From Prochlorococcus sp. AG-418-D13 (lineage in GTDB: Bacteria; Cyanobacteriota; Cyanobacteriia; PCC-6307; Cyanobiaceae): a DNA stretch of 64,000 nucleotides. Location of the stretch: assembly GCA_003214315.1 (NCBI GenBank), contig QCLU01000006.1:51548-115547 (forward strand), written 5' to 3'. Below are positions 47,881-56,920 of the stretch, piece by piece. The notes below the pieces were generated by a model, which ran no database searches, was not told the DNA's origin, and was given only the letters and a program-made list of their open reading frames with translations. Position numbers and translations under genes: made by a program. The number at the start of each line of letters is the position of its first letter. Position 1 is the stretch's first letter.

Positions 47881-49743
47881 ATGCCGATAAGACAAGACGA
47901 TAATCAACCTAATAGAAGATTCGGAATTATAAATATCATTTTGATAGGAGTTGGAGCATTACTCCTATTTAGCAGCATTTTCCCCAATCAAAATATGCAA
48001 ATCCCTCGGGTCCCTTACTCTTTATTTATTGATCAGGTTAATGATGGGGAAGTTAAGCGTGCATATATTACTCAAGAACAAATTAGATATGAGTTAAATG
48101 GAGCTGAAGAAGGGGCACCTTCAGTTTTAGCAACAACTCCAATCTTTGATATGGATTTGCCACAAAGGTTAGAAAGTAAGGGTGTTGAATTTGCGGCTGC
48201 ACCTCCCAAAAAACCTAATTTCTTCTCAACCATATTGAGCTGGGTTGTTCCTCCTTTAATTTTCATCCTTGTTTTGCAATTCTTTGCCAGAAGAAGTATG
48301 GGAGGAGGAGGTGCTCAAGGAGCTCTAAGTTTTACTAAAAGTAAAGCTAAAGTTTATGTACCCGATGATGAATCAAAAGTAACTTTTGAGGATGTAGCAG
48401 GAGTTGATGAAGCTAAGGACGAATTAACAGAAATAGTAGATTTTTTAAAGAAGCCAGAAAGATACACAGATATAGGGGCTAGAATACCTAAAGGTGTTCT
48501 TTTAGTCGGCCCTCCAGGGACTGGAAAAACTCTACTTTCAAAAGCAGTTGCTGGAGAAGCTGAAGTTCCATTTTTTATTATTTCAGGTTCTGAATTTGTC
48601 GAACTCTTTGTAGGGGCAGGAGCTGCAAGAGTAAGAGACTTGTTTGAACAGGCTAAAAAAAAGGCTCCTTGTATAATTTTTATTGATGAATTAGACGCTA
48701 TAGGAAAAAGTCGTTCTGGATCAATGGGTGTTGTGGGAGGAAATGATGAGAGAGAACAAACTCTGAATCAGCTTCTCACTGAAATGGATGGCTTCGCTTC
48801 AACAGATAAACCTGTTATAGTTCTTGCAGCCACTAACCAACCAGAAGTTCTTGACGCGGCGCTTCTTAGACCTGGTAGATTTGATAGACAAGTTTTAGTA
48901 GATAGACCAGATTTATCTGGAAGAAAAACCATACTCGAAATTTATACTAAAAAAGTAAAATTAGCTGATTCAATAGATTTAGATTCTATAGCCCAAGCTA
49001 CTAGTGGATTTGCAGGTGCTGATTTGGCTAACATGGTAAATGAGGCTGCTTTACTTGCCGCTAGGGCAAAAAGAAAGAGTGTAGAACAACAAGACTTAAG
49101 CGAAGCGATAGAGAGAGTTGTTGCTGGATTGGAAAAAAAGAGTCGTGTTTTACAAGATGATGAAAAGAAAGTGGTTGCTTATCATGAAGTCGGACATGCA
49201 ATAGTCGGTCATCTTATGCCTGGAGGTTCTAAAGTTGCAAAGATCTCTATTGTGCCTAGAGGTATGAGTGCATTAGGTTATACACTTCAATTGCCTACAG
49301 AAGAAAGATTCTTAAATTCTAAGGATGAATTAAAAGGACAAATAGCAACACTGCTCGGAGGAAGATCTGCAGAAGAGGTTGTCTTCGGAAAGATTACTAC
49401 TGGAGCATCAAATGATTTACAAAGAGCAACTGATATAGCGGAACAAATGGTTGGAACTTTTGGAATGAGTGAAATTCTTGGCCCCCTCGCTTACGACAAA
49501 CAAGGGGGAGGTCAGTTTTTAGGAAATGGCAATAATCCTAGAAGATCTGTTAGTGATGCTACTGCTCAAGCAATAGATAAAGAGGTTAGAGATTTAGTTG
49601 ATGATGCGCATGAAACTGCACTTAATATCTTGAGGAATAATTTACCCCTTCTTGAATCGATTTCTCAAAAAATCCTTCAAGAGGAAGTTATAGAAGGGGA
49701 GGATCTTAAAAATCTCTTGGAAGAAAGTAAAATGCCTACATAA
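47881..49743 (+). CDS. ftsH: ATP-dependent zinc metalloprotease FtsH
   Basis: Membrane AAA+ protease; in cyanobacteria FtsH complexes degrade damaged photosystem proteins. From ATG 47881 the product is 620 residues. It has a first membrane helix at about 15-35, a periplasmic or lumenal segment, a second helix near 118-138 ([17 protein letters not shown]), Walker [15 protein letters not shown], Walker [12 protein letters not shown], the SRH region around [11 protein letters not shown], and zinc motif HEVGH. The frame is open 51 codons upstream into the end of ribD, but that part is not FtsH-like. Which cyanobacterial FtsH paralogue it is cannot be decided here. Confidence 0.95.
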   Translation: MPIRQDDNQPNRRFGIINIILIGVGALLLFSSIFPNQNMQIPRVPYSLFIDQVNDGEVKRAYITQEQIRYELNGAEEGAPSVLATTPIFDMDLPQRLESKGVEFAAAPPKKPNFFSTILSWVVPPLIFILVLQFFARRSMGGGGAQGALSFTKSKAKVYVPDDESKVTFEDVAGVDEAKDELTEIVDFLKKPERYTDIGARIPKGVLLVGPPGTGKTLLSKAVAGEAEVPFFIISGSEFVELFVGAGAARVRDLFEQAKKKAPCIIFIDELDAIGKSRSGSMGVVGGNDEREQTLNQLLTEMDGFASTDKPVIVLAATNQPEVLDAALLRPGRFDRQVLVDRPDLSGRKTILEIYTKKVKLADSIDLDSIAQATSGFAGADLANMVNEAALLAARAKRKSVEQQDLSEAIERVVAGLEKKSRVLQDDEKKVVAYHEVGHAIVGHLMPGGSKVAKISIVPRGMSALGYTLQLPTEERFLNSKDELKGQIATLLGGRSAEEVVFGKITTGASNDLQRATDIAEQMVGTFGMSEILGPLAYDKQGGGQFLGNGNNPRRSVSDATAQAIDKEVRDLVDDAHETALNILRNNLPLLESISQKILQEEVIEGEDLKNLLEESKMPT

Positions 49744-49771
49744 TAAAATTTAAATCTTTATACAAAGTTAA

Positions 49772-50698
49772 ATGCTAAATCCAATCAAGCTTGCAAGTAA
49801 AAATTTTTTATCAAGTTTGGATATTTCAAGTGAAGAGTTCTTTCATATTTTAGAGATCGCTAGAAATTTTAAAAATAAAGATTTAGAATTTAAATTTAAA
49901 GATAAAGTATTAGGGTTAATTTTTGATAAGTCCTCTACTCGTACAAGGGTTAGTTTTCAGGTCGCAATGTCAAGACTTGGCGGCATGACAGTTGATCTAA
50001 ATCCAACCACTTCGCAAATTGGACGGGGAGAACCAATTAGAGATACAGCACGAGTTTTAAGTAGATATTGTGATGTTCTTGCGATAAGAACCTTTAAACA
50101 ATCTGATTTGGAAGAGTATGCAAAATGGTCTTCTAAGCCAGTAATTAATGCCCTTACAGATTTAGAACATCCTTGTCAAGCTATGGCTGACTATATGACA
50201 ATTAAAGAGGAATTTGTTGATTTCAAAAACGTTATTTTGACATTTATAGGTGATGGTAATAATGTAGCTAACTCTCTCATTTTGTTTGGAGCTTTATTAG
50301 GAATCGAAGTTAGAATTGCATGCCCTAAAGGTTATGAGCCTAATGATTTGGTAATAAATAGTGCAAAAAAAATGTATAAGAATAAAAATTTACTAAAAAT
50401 TATAAATGATCCCATTTCTGCAGTACAAGGAGCAAATGTTTTATATACAGATGTTTGGTCATCTATGGGTGAAGAAAATCAAAAAGAAAAAAAAGATAGA
50501 GACTTTCTTGGATTTACTGTTGATCATAATTTAATAAGAAATGCTGACAAAGATGCAATTATTCTTCATTGCCTTCCAGCCTACAGAGGTAAAGAAATAA
50601 CTGATGAAGTAATTGAAAGTAAAAAAAGTAGAATCTTTGAACAAGCAGAAAATAGAATGCATGCTCAACAAGCTCTTCTCTCATGCATTCTTTCATGA
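49772..50698 (+). CDS. argF: Ornithine carbamoyltransferase
   Basis: Makes citrulline in arginine synthesis (argD is at 13426). The 308 residues contain the carbamoyl-phosphate site SSTRTRVSF, LEHPCQAMADYM, FIGDGNNVANSL, VWSSMGEE and HCLPAYRGKEIT, all OTC signatures. The ATG start gives the normal length. It is followed by lexA with only 56 bases between, which contain the operator. Confidence 0.95.
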   Translation: MLNPIKLASKNFLSSLDISSEEFFHILEIARNFKNKDLEFKFKDKVLGLIFDKSSTRTRVSFQVAMSRLGGMTVDLNPTTSQIGRGEPIRDTARVLSRYCDVLAIRTFKQSDLEEYAKWSSKPVINALTDLEHPCQAMADYMTIKEEFVDFKNVILTFIGDGNNVANSLILFGALLGIEVRIACPKGYEPNDLVINSAKKMYKNKNLLKIINDPISAVQGANVLYTDVWSSMGEENQKEKKDRDFLGFTVDHNLIRNADKDAIILHCLPAYRGKEITDEVIESKKSRIFEQAENRMHAQQALLSCILS

Positions 50699-50724
50699 AA
50701 AGATTGCCATTTCCCTTTTAAAGA

Positions 50725-50754
50725 GGTACAAATGTATTAGAGTACATTTGTTTT
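50725..50754. promoter_or_regulatory. Putative LexA operator: inverted repeat abutting the lexA start codon
   Basis: A perfect 9-base inverted repeat, ACAAATGTA (50728-50736) and TACATTTGT (50743-50751) with a 6-base spacer, ends three bases before the lexA ATG. Two overlapping near-matches to the reported cyanobacterial LexA box (RGTACNNNDGTWCB), at 50725-50738 and 50741-50754, each deviate at one position. Position and symmetry suggest autoregulation. The operator occupies the place of a ribosome binding site. Confidence 0.6.
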
Positions 50755-51372
50755 ATGGAAGCTCCCTCAGAGGATGATCTTACTCAGGCTCAAAATGAGC
50801 TTTATCAATGGATAAAAGATTATATGAAAAACTTTCAACATAGCCCATCCATCAGGCAAATGATGCAAGCTATGTGTTTAAAATCTCCTGCTCCAATTCA
50901 AAGTCGCTTAAAACATTTGCAAGAAAAGGGGTATATTTCATGGCAAGAAGGTAAAGCAAGAACAATGCAAATAGTTGATGAAATTATAGAAGGGATACCA
51001 ATTATGGGTTCAGTCGCAGCTGGAGGTTTAATAGATACTTATCCTGATGTTCAAGAGAATTTAGATATTTCTGAAGTTTTAAAAAAGAAAAATGTTTTTG
51101 CTCTTACAGTTAATGGAGATTCCATGATAGATGCGTGTATTGCAGATGGTGACATGGTACTGATGGAGCCAATTAAAGATTTATTTTCTCTTAAGAATGG
51201 AACTATAGTTAGTGCAATGGTTCCAGGTTTAGGAACAACCTTAAAGTATTTTATTAAGAAAGCAGGGAAAATTTTTCTTGAAGCGGCAAATCCAGCTTAT
51301 GAACCAATAGAGTTAGATCTAGATCAAGTTATTTTTCAAGGAAAATTACTAGCTGTCTGGAGAAAGGTTTAA
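50755..51372 (+). CDS. lexA: LexA repressor (SOS regulator)
   Basis: Repressor with self-cleavage. The N-terminal winged helix covers about residues 8-75 (HSPSIRQMMQAMCLKSPAPIQSRLKHL). The latent peptidase domain has the Ala-Gly cleavage site in GSVAAGGLID, the nucleophile in NGDSMIDACIADGD and the lysine in TTLKYF. All catalytic residues are intact, unlike some cyanobacterial LexA proteins reported to lack them. The ATG at 50755 has no Shine-Dalgarno sequence and directly follows the operator. Confidence 0.94.
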   Translation: MEAPSEDDLTQAQNELYQWIKDYMKNFQHSPSIRQMMQAMCLKSPAPIQSRLKHLQEKGYISWQEGKARTMQIVDEIIEGIPIMGSVAAGGLIDTYPDVQENLDISEVLKKKNVFALTVNGDSMIDACIADGDMVLMEPIKDLFSLKNGTIVSAMVPGLGTTLKYFIKKAGKIFLEAANPAYEPIELDLDQVIFQGKLLAVWRKV

Positions 51373-51485
51373 ATTTCTTGTATTATCAAATTAGATCTAT
51401 TGGAATTTATAATTTATAAATATTCAATTTCTTAAAAGAAAATTTTTTTAATGAAGTTTAACTAGAGCTTATTTTTTTTGCAAGA

Positions 51486-51932
51486 TTAATTCTTTAGTAA
51501 ATGCAAAAGCTTCAATTGAGCGGGTAGAGGATTAGTACCTTTATGTACCTCCATTAGATAATCGAGTGCTTGTGTTGGGTTTAATTCATGATTTATAACC
51601 AACCAAGCCATGCAAACAAGTGGAGACCTCTCAACTCCTGCAACACAATGAATATACACAGGTCCTGATTCTATGATTTCTGCGAGATTATCAAGAGCTA
51701 AGTTCAATTTATTAATTGTTAAAGCTTCAGTATATTTATGATCAGGAAGAATAATTCTTTTGCAGTAAAAATAATCTTCAATATTAATATGATCAGTAAT
51801 CTCTTCCTTACTGCATAAACTAAAAATCCAAACAATTTTGTTTTTTTTTAATTCTTTTATATCTTCGATTTGTCTAGGAGCTGGACCTAATGCTAATTGG
51901 TTTTTTAATACCCAATCTATCTTAATAACCAT
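51486..51932 (-). CDS. Dual-specificity-type protein phosphatase
   Basis: Cysteine phosphatase of the DSP/PTP fold. The 148 residues carry the P-loop VYIHCVAGVERSPLVCMAW (HCX5RS) with the general-acid Asp probably in LPDHKYTEA upstream. Short length and single domain match cyanobacterial DSP-like phosphatases. It lies 34 bases downstream of a Wzc-type tyrosine kinase on the same strand, so dephosphorylation of that kinase's tyrosine tail is a reasonable hypothesis. It is not a classic low-molecular-weight Wzb-type phosphatase. Confidence 0.82.
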   Translation of the reverse strand: MVIKIDWVLKNQLALGPAPRQIEDIKELKKNKIVWIFSLCSKEEITDHINIEDYFYCKRIILPDHKYTEALTINKLNLALDNLAEIIESGPVYIHCVAGVERSPLVCMAWLVINHELNPTQALDYLMEVHKGTNPLPAQLKLLHLLKN

Positions 51933-51966
51933 TATTTATGTAGTAACCCGCATAAAGTAATTAATA

Positions 51967-54348
51967 TTATTCGTTTAACCAATTTACTATTAATTTTTTA
52001 ATTTCAACTATTTTTTTAAATATTTTTTTCATCTTATTTGTGTCATCTTCGTTAATTTTATTTTCAACTAAATTATTCTGTTTTGAAGTCTTAGATGACT
52101 CATTATCTATATCATTATTTTGGTTATAGTTTTGATAAGTTGCTAAAGGGTAATATGTATTGGAGTATCGATAACCATAACCACCATAACCACCATAACC
52201 ACCATAACCATATTTTTTATCTTTAGAACTATAGATATTCATAGTATCATTTGTCACTAAGCCGTAAAAATTTAAGCCAAAAGATTTTATTTTATTTATT
52301 GATTCTTTAGGTAATGATCTGTCTACTACTCCTAAACCTATCAAAAGAATTAACCCATCTGCAATTTCTGATATTAATAAAGAATCTGCTAAGCCTAATA
52401 TAGGGGGAGAATCAAGCAATATTATTTCGTATTCGTTAGATTTTTTTAATTCTTCAATTAAATATTTATATCTATCCGAACTCAAGAGTCTTGTGGGATC
52501 GGGGGGTATGGTCCCTCCCGTGATAACACTCCAGTTATCATAATTTTTCATTTTTATTAAAACTTCTTTAATTTGCATATCAGGGTTAGTAAGCAAATTT
52601 GAAAAACCTTTGAGATTGTTCAGTCCAAGGCGATAATGAATTTGAGGTTTTCTTAAATCAGAATCTATTAATAAAACTTTTACACCCATTTCGGCTAAAG
52701 TTTTTGCCAAAAGTATATTGGTAAGCGTTTTTCCTTCTTTTGGTAGAGAACTAGTAAGAATTAATGTTTTAACATTACTATTAGTATCTAAAAATCTAAT
52801 TGATGTATATAGATTTCTGAATGCTTCCTGGAAGAAAAATTTTTGATAACTATTTACGCTTTTTTCTAAATTTGAGTTTTTTTGCTCTAAGATATCTAAA
52901 ATTGATTGTTTCTCTTCCCTAAGTTCTTTAAAAACTTCAACGTGGGGTAAATTCCCCAAAAGTGTATAATTTATATCTTTTTGTACGTCATTTGGAGAAT
53001 TAAAAACATGATCCTGTCTGTCTTTTATTGATGCAATTACTGCTCCAAAGAAGATTCCACTAATAAGTCCAATAAGTAGATTATTTCTATAATTAGGTTT
53101 TATTGGTTTGGATCCCATTTGAGGATTTGAAATAATTCTCCAAGGTATGTTATTTTGGGCCATTTCTAACTGAAAAGACTCTCTAGCAGAAAATAGACTT
53201 AATAGATTTTCATTAGCCATTTCAAGTTCTTGAGCAATATTCTGATACTGTTTTATAAGTGAAGGTTGTTCTAAGAATTTTTCTTCTATATTAATTTTTA
53301 ATTTTTTGAAGGTATTTAAACTACCTTCATTTAGTTTTAAAGCAGTATCTACTGCTTCCAATTGATTAATTAAAAGTAAAGGCTGTATTGTCTCAAGTCT
53401 CTTTTGTAAACTCTTGACTACACTTGAGTTTTTGGTGTATTTTGATTTTGCTTTAGCAAGTTCATTCTCCACATTTATTAACTCTTGCAAAAGACCTTGA
53501 TCGAAATCACTAATTGATAAACCAGCTGCCAACTCCTGTTTTAGACCTCTAGCAGTTAATGCCCCATTTTTGATTTCATTACGAACATCTATTAATCTAT
53601 TCTTTTCTTTAGTAAGGGATAATATATTATTTTCAATTTCTGCTTGCCTATTTTTTATCGTTGAGCCTTCTTGAGAGGGTTGAATCAATTTATGTTTTTC
53701 GCGGAAACTTACTAATTTTGACTGAAGAAAATCTTTTTTCTTTTGTATTTCTGGCCTTTGTTCATTCAAGAACTTTAGTCCATCTTTCAACTTTTTTTGT
53801 CTCTCTTCCAGAGATGAATTCAAGTAACTTTCTGAGAGGGATTCTAATATCTTTTTACCTATTTTTTGATTTCTATAATTCAGATATACATTTAAAATAC
53901 CTTTTGAAATTCCACCTGGTTCATTTGACGCCTGATCAAGAGAAATATTCTTTTTTAAATTACCAACTGATACATTGAATTCCTTTGCAATGGGCTCTAA
54001 ATAAACCGTACTTTTAAGAAATGTCATTAGTGTATTGATTTCGTAACTATTAACTTGATTAGCTATTCCAGAAAATAATGTTGAATTTGAGTTATATATA
54101 TTTTTGTCTAAATTTTCAGTCCCCATTGGGTCATTTATTAGTAAAGTGAATGATCCCCTAAACACAGGTCTGAATATCCTTGCATGCAAGGTAAAAATTA
54201 ATGATCCAGAAAAAACTAATACCGTTGTTAAAAAAAGCCACTTTTTTTTACGGATTATTCCTTTCCATAAATCTTTTAAATCAATTTCCTCTTCACTTGA
54301 ATTAAGGTTAATATTTTCTGATGAAATTTCGTAATTTGTTTTTTCCAA
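51967..54348 (-). CDS. Wzc-type polysaccharide co-polymerase / bacterial tyrosine kinase
   Basis: Inner-membrane protein controlling polysaccharide chain length and export. The 793 residues comprise an N-terminal Wzz domain with a membrane helix near 36-54, a long periplasmic coiled-coil part (about 190-400), a GNVR-type segment and second helix near 425-445. The cytoplasmic BY-kinase domain has Walker A SLPKEGKT (about 545), Walker A' LLIDSDLRKP and Walker B IILLDSPPIL. The C-terminus has a Tyr/Gly cluster (about 710-735), presumably the autophosphorylated tail, then a charged end. The phosphatase gene follows and the Wza-type gene is divergent. Confidence 0.9.
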   Translation of the reverse strand: MEKTNYEISSENINLNSSEEEIDLKDLWKGIIRKKKWLFLTTVLVFSGSLIFTLHARIFRPVFRGSFTLLINDPMGTENLDKNIYNSNSTLFSGIANQVNSYEINTLMTFLKSTVYLEPIAKEFNVSVGNLKKNISLDQASNEPGGISKGILNVYLNYRNQKIGKKILESLSESYLNSSLEERQKKLKDGLKFLNEQRPEIQKKKDFLQSKLVSFREKHKLIQPSQEGSTIKNRQAEIENNILSLTKEKNRLIDVRNEIKNGALTARGLKQELAAGLSISDFDQGLLQELINVENELAKAKSKYTKNSSVVKSLQKRLETIQPLLLINQLEAVDTALKLNEGSLNTFKKLKINIEEKFLEQPSLIKQYQNIAQELEMANENLLSLFSARESFQLEMAQNNIPWRIISNPQMGSKPIKPNYRNNLLIGLISGIFFGAVIASIKDRQDHVFNSPNDVQKDINYTLLGNLPHVEVFKELREEKQSILDILEQKNSNLEKSVNSYQKFFFQEAFRNLYTSIRFLDTNSNVKTLILTSSLPKEGKTLTNILLAKTLAEMGVKVLLIDSDLRKPQIHYRLGLNNLKGFSNLLTNPDMQIKEVLIKMKNYDNWSVITGGTIPPDPTRLLSSDRYKYLIEELKKSNEYEIILLDSPPILGLADSLLISEIADGLILLIGLGVVDRSLPKESINKIKSFGLNFYGLVTNDTMNIYSSKDKKYGYGGYGGYGGYGYRYSNTYYPLATYQNYNQNNDIDNESSKTSKQNNLVENKINEDDTNKMKKIFKKIVEIKKLIVNWLNE
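52169..52210 (-). repeat. 9-base tandem repeat encoding the tyrosine-rich tail of the Wzc-type kinase
   Basis: At least four near-perfect copies of a 9-base unit (plus strand CCACCATAA) encode Gly-Gly-Tyr/Tyr-Gly-Gly repeats in the kinase tail. Slippage here would change the number of phosphorylatable tyrosines without a frameshift, since the unit is a multiple of three. Confidence 0.85.
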
Positions 54349-54475
54349 ATCTTTTAAAAGAGTCTATTTGACAATATGATCAATAATTAATCTTATAATA
54401 AATTTTGTTTTTAAACACCATATTGTTGATATAAATAAGAATTAATGAGAAAATATAAATTGAATGATTTAAATT

Positions 54476-55630
54476 TTGGGTATTAATTTAAAGAAAATAA
54501 AAATTGCTTTTTTTCTTATAGGAAATTTAATATGTTTTTCATTTACAAATTATTTAATTGCATCCAATTCTTTAAAACAAGATTTTGTTTATGGTGAAAA
54601 GAATTTACAAGTAAAAAATAGCGCAACTACAACAAAAGATTTATCAGAAATAAATGATATATCAAATTCATTTCAAAAAGATTATTACTTAATTGGACCA
54701 GGAGATAAATTATCTCTTACCTTATTTGATGTGCCTGAATTTTCTGGAGATTATTCTGTTTTAAATGATGGAACTATACAATTACCTCTTATAAAAACCA
54801 TATATGTCAATAACCTAAGTATTAAACAAGCATCTAAAATAATAGAAGATAAGTATCGAGATCAATTATTAAGGCCTGAACTTCATTTGATAGTAAAAGA
54901 ACCAAGACCAATTTTAGTATCAATTATAGGGGAAATTGAAAGACCAGGTATATACTCTTTAACAAATAGTGAGCAAAGCAATCTTGCTGGAACACCCAAG
55001 ATTACTAACAATGGTTTGCCGACTATTGTTGATGCAATACAAAAAGCAGGAGGAATAACTCAAAATGCAAATTTATCTGATGTAATTATTGTCAGGAAAC
55101 TTCCTGGTTTTGAAAATGAACTAAAAACAACAACTGTAAATTTATTAGATCTTATTTTTGAAGGAGATCATTCACAGAATTTGTTTTTATTCGATGGTGA
55201 CGTAATAAGGTTAACTAAGGCAAAGGTACTCCCACCAAATACTATGAAAATAGCGCGTGCAAATTTGTCTCCAAGCACTATTAATGTAAATGTAATAGGA
55301 GAAGTAAAAAAACCAGGCTTGATTAATTTAAGTGCTAATACTCCACTTGTCCAAGCTGTACTTAGTGCAGGTGGCCCTTTGGCTTGGCGTGCAAATAAAG
55401 GAAATATTATTCTTATGAGAGTTAACGAAAACGGAACTGTTACAAAGAAGAGATATAAGATTAGCTTGAGTGAAAATGTCTCATACGAGAAAAATCCTCC
55501 TTTAAAAGATAAAGATATAGTTTATGTTAGGTCTTCTGCCCTTAATAAGGTAAGCAGAGCATTAGGAGCTGTAACTGAGCCAATATCGCCTTTACTAAAT
55601 GCTGTTACATTGTACAAATTGTTAGAGTAA
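54476..55630 (+). CDS. Wza-type polysaccharide export protein
   Basis: Periplasmic or outer-membrane export channel component. The 384 residues have a signal peptide (FFLIGNLICFSFTNYLIAS), no convincing lipobox, then the poly-export domain (YLIGPGDKLSLTLFDVPEFSG, DGTIQLPLI, EPRPILVSIIGEIERPG). SLBB-type beta-grasp repeats follow (about 145-260 and 270-350, e.g. INVNVIGEVKKPGLI, AVLSAGGPL). The start is TTG at 54476, since the nearest ATG upstream is closed by a stop. It is divergent from the Wzc-type gene, and no glycosyltransferase, Wzx or Wzy gene is in the window. Confidence 0.87.
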   Translation: MGINLKKIKIAFFLIGNLICFSFTNYLIASNSLKQDFVYGEKNLQVKNSATTTKDLSEINDISNSFQKDYYLIGPGDKLSLTLFDVPEFSGDYSVLNDGTIQLPLIKTIYVNNLSIKQASKIIEDKYRDQLLRPELHLIVKEPRPILVSIIGEIERPGIYSLTNSEQSNLAGTPKITNNGLPTIVDAIQKAGGITQNANLSDVIIVRKLPGFENELKTTTVNLLDLIFEGDHSQNLFLFDGDVIRLTKAKVLPPNTMKIARANLSPSTINVNVIGEVKKPGLINLSANTPLVQAVLSAGGPLAWRANKGNIILMRVNENGTVTKKRYKISLSENVSYEKNPPLKDKDIVYVRSSALNKVSRALGAVTEPISPLLNAVTLYKLLE

Positions 55631-55738
55631 GCTTTAATTCAAAAATTTATTAATTTGAGATAGGCTACATATAAAAAAAATTTGATTACTAATTAGGATT
55701 TAATATAGGCATGAAAAATTCTTTTAGATAACTCATTT
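55631..55738. other. Short non-coding stretch after the Wza-type gene
   Basis: AT-rich sequence with no reading frame worth calling and no clear terminator. The left arm of the inverted repeat begins just after it, at about 55739. Confidence 0.4.
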
Positions 55739-56001
55739 AGCTTCTTCCTATCACACTCCACCTCTAAAAAACCTGACTTTTCAAGTAAGTGCGTAAGTGA
55801 CTAATTAAAGCTCCAGAAAGCATGCTACAACTTGTAAATCTCTTGGGGCATATTATGGTGCTGATTTCAATAATCAAACGCCATAAAGTACTATAGGAAT
55901 TACAGACGTCACGATAGAAATTCTAAAAATTACTGATATGAATGACGTTTTGAGATTTGGGGCCATAGCTCAGCTGGTAGAGCACCTGCATGGCATGCAG
56001 G
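55739..56001 (+). repeat. Left arm of a ~250-base imperfect inverted repeat
   Basis: The sequence from about 55739 through the 5' half of tRNA-Ala reappears, reverse-complemented, at about 56921-57187. Two blocks are identical: 31 bases at 55813-55843 match 57079-57109, and 29 bases of tRNA at 55963-55991 match 56931-56959. Between them the arms are similar with substitutions and small indels, including a shared block at about 55885-55900. The outer ~70 bases are weaker but still alignable (shared CTCCACC and AAGTA blocks). Confidence 0.85.
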
Positions 56002-56031
56002 GGGTCAGGGATTCGAGTTCCCTTGGCTCCA
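55959..56031 (+). tRNA. tRNA-Ala(GGC)
   Basis: Complete 73-base cloverleaf. The acceptor stem pairs GGGGCCA with TGGCTCC, discriminator A. The anticodon stem CCTGC/GCAGG encloses ATGGCAT, anticodon GGC. The T arm follows at about 56007-56023. It lies at the junction between conserved genes and the island-like region and is a plausible integration target. Confidence 0.95.
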
Positions 56032-56071
56032 TTTAATTTTTCCAGTCATACCAAGACTTTTCAGGCGGCGT

Positions 56072-56095
56072 TTTGTACAAACATCACTTTTGTAC
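56072..56095. repeat. TTTGTAC inverted motifs between tRNA-Ala and the recombinase gene
   Basis: TTTGTACAAA at 56072-56081 is a perfect 10-base palindrome. GTACAAA (56075-56081) and TTTGTAC (56089-56095) form a second inverted pair with a 7-base spacer. Placement between the tRNA and the recombinase remnant suggests recombinase or regulator binding sites. This is inference from symmetry and position. Confidence 0.4.
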
Positions 56096-56166
56096 GCACT
56101 TGTCCAAGCTTGTTTATGCAATTCTGCTCTCTAAAATGCTCTTAGAAGTATTTTTTTGTTGCAGAA

Positions 56167-56830
56167 ATGAAATCTCCAAAATGGGTTGCTACAACAAGGC
56201 AATTAATAAAATCCAAACATGGCTTTGGTTGGTCAATATCTGGTTGGGAAAGAAATAATAAGTTGATAACTAAGGTTGTTTATAGATACCAAAATGGTTC
56301 AAGAAATTCTATTTTGGTTGACCTTAATTGGTCATCAGATAACAGCGATAAAATGATAAATCTTGTTGTAGAACTTGCTGAATTAATGCAAGAAAGAAAT
56401 GTTGATTTACCCAAAGCTTATGAACTAATTAATGGAGGAAAAATATCAAAAGGAATTAAAAATGAAATTAATTGGTTTGCACTTAAAGAAGAATTTATTA
56501 ATGAAGAACGTGGCAACAGAAGAGATACAACAAAGCGAGATTTGAAGAAAAGATTAGAAAGAACTTTGCAAGCATTAAATACAAAACCATTACCAAGAAA
56601 TGCAGAACAATTATTTAAAAATTATGCTGATTTATTTTTTGATAGAACTATGCCAAAAGGCGGTATGGGTAGAAAAAGAAATATGGGAGATTTAAGAGCA
56701 TTTTTAAATTGGGCTGTATTAGAGAAAAAATATTTAGGTGTTGAATGGTTGCAGTAGAGTTTCGCCTGAGAAGCATGAATGGTGTCAAGAAAAACTAAAA
56801 GAGTACGACAAAAAAAATAAGGGGTCATAA
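56167..56830 (+). pseudogene. Tyrosine-recombinase (integrase) remnant, N-terminal part only
   Basis: The 196-codon frame 56167-56757 resembles the N-terminus of a phage-type integrase of marine picocyanobacteria. It has an arm-binding-like beta domain (WVATTRQLIKSKHGFGWSISG, VDLNWSS) followed by a helical core-binding domain (LERTLQALNTKPLPRNAEQLF, NMGDLRAFLNWAVLEKKYLG). The stop at 56755 looks like a frameshift, because the +1 frame continues from 56756 with a protein-like stretch (SPEKHEWCQEKLKEYDKK) to TAA at 56830. No catalytic domain with the Arg...His-x-x-Arg...Tyr residues follows; the inverted-repeat arm begins instead. It lies 136 bases after tRNA-Ala, the usual place for a tRNA-targeting integrase. 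Confidence 0.65.
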
Positions 56831-56920
56831 AAAAAACTTTTTACCCTTAACACCCTTTTTTCTACCAATTGTTCGGAAATAGAGTAAATAGGCTAAATAG
56901 GCACTTTTTGGTATGGTGCA

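Noticed and set aside
51420..51452. Possible terminator between lexA and the phosphatase gene
   Set aside because: The hairpin TTTCT/AGAAA is only five A-T-rich pairs; too weak to call.
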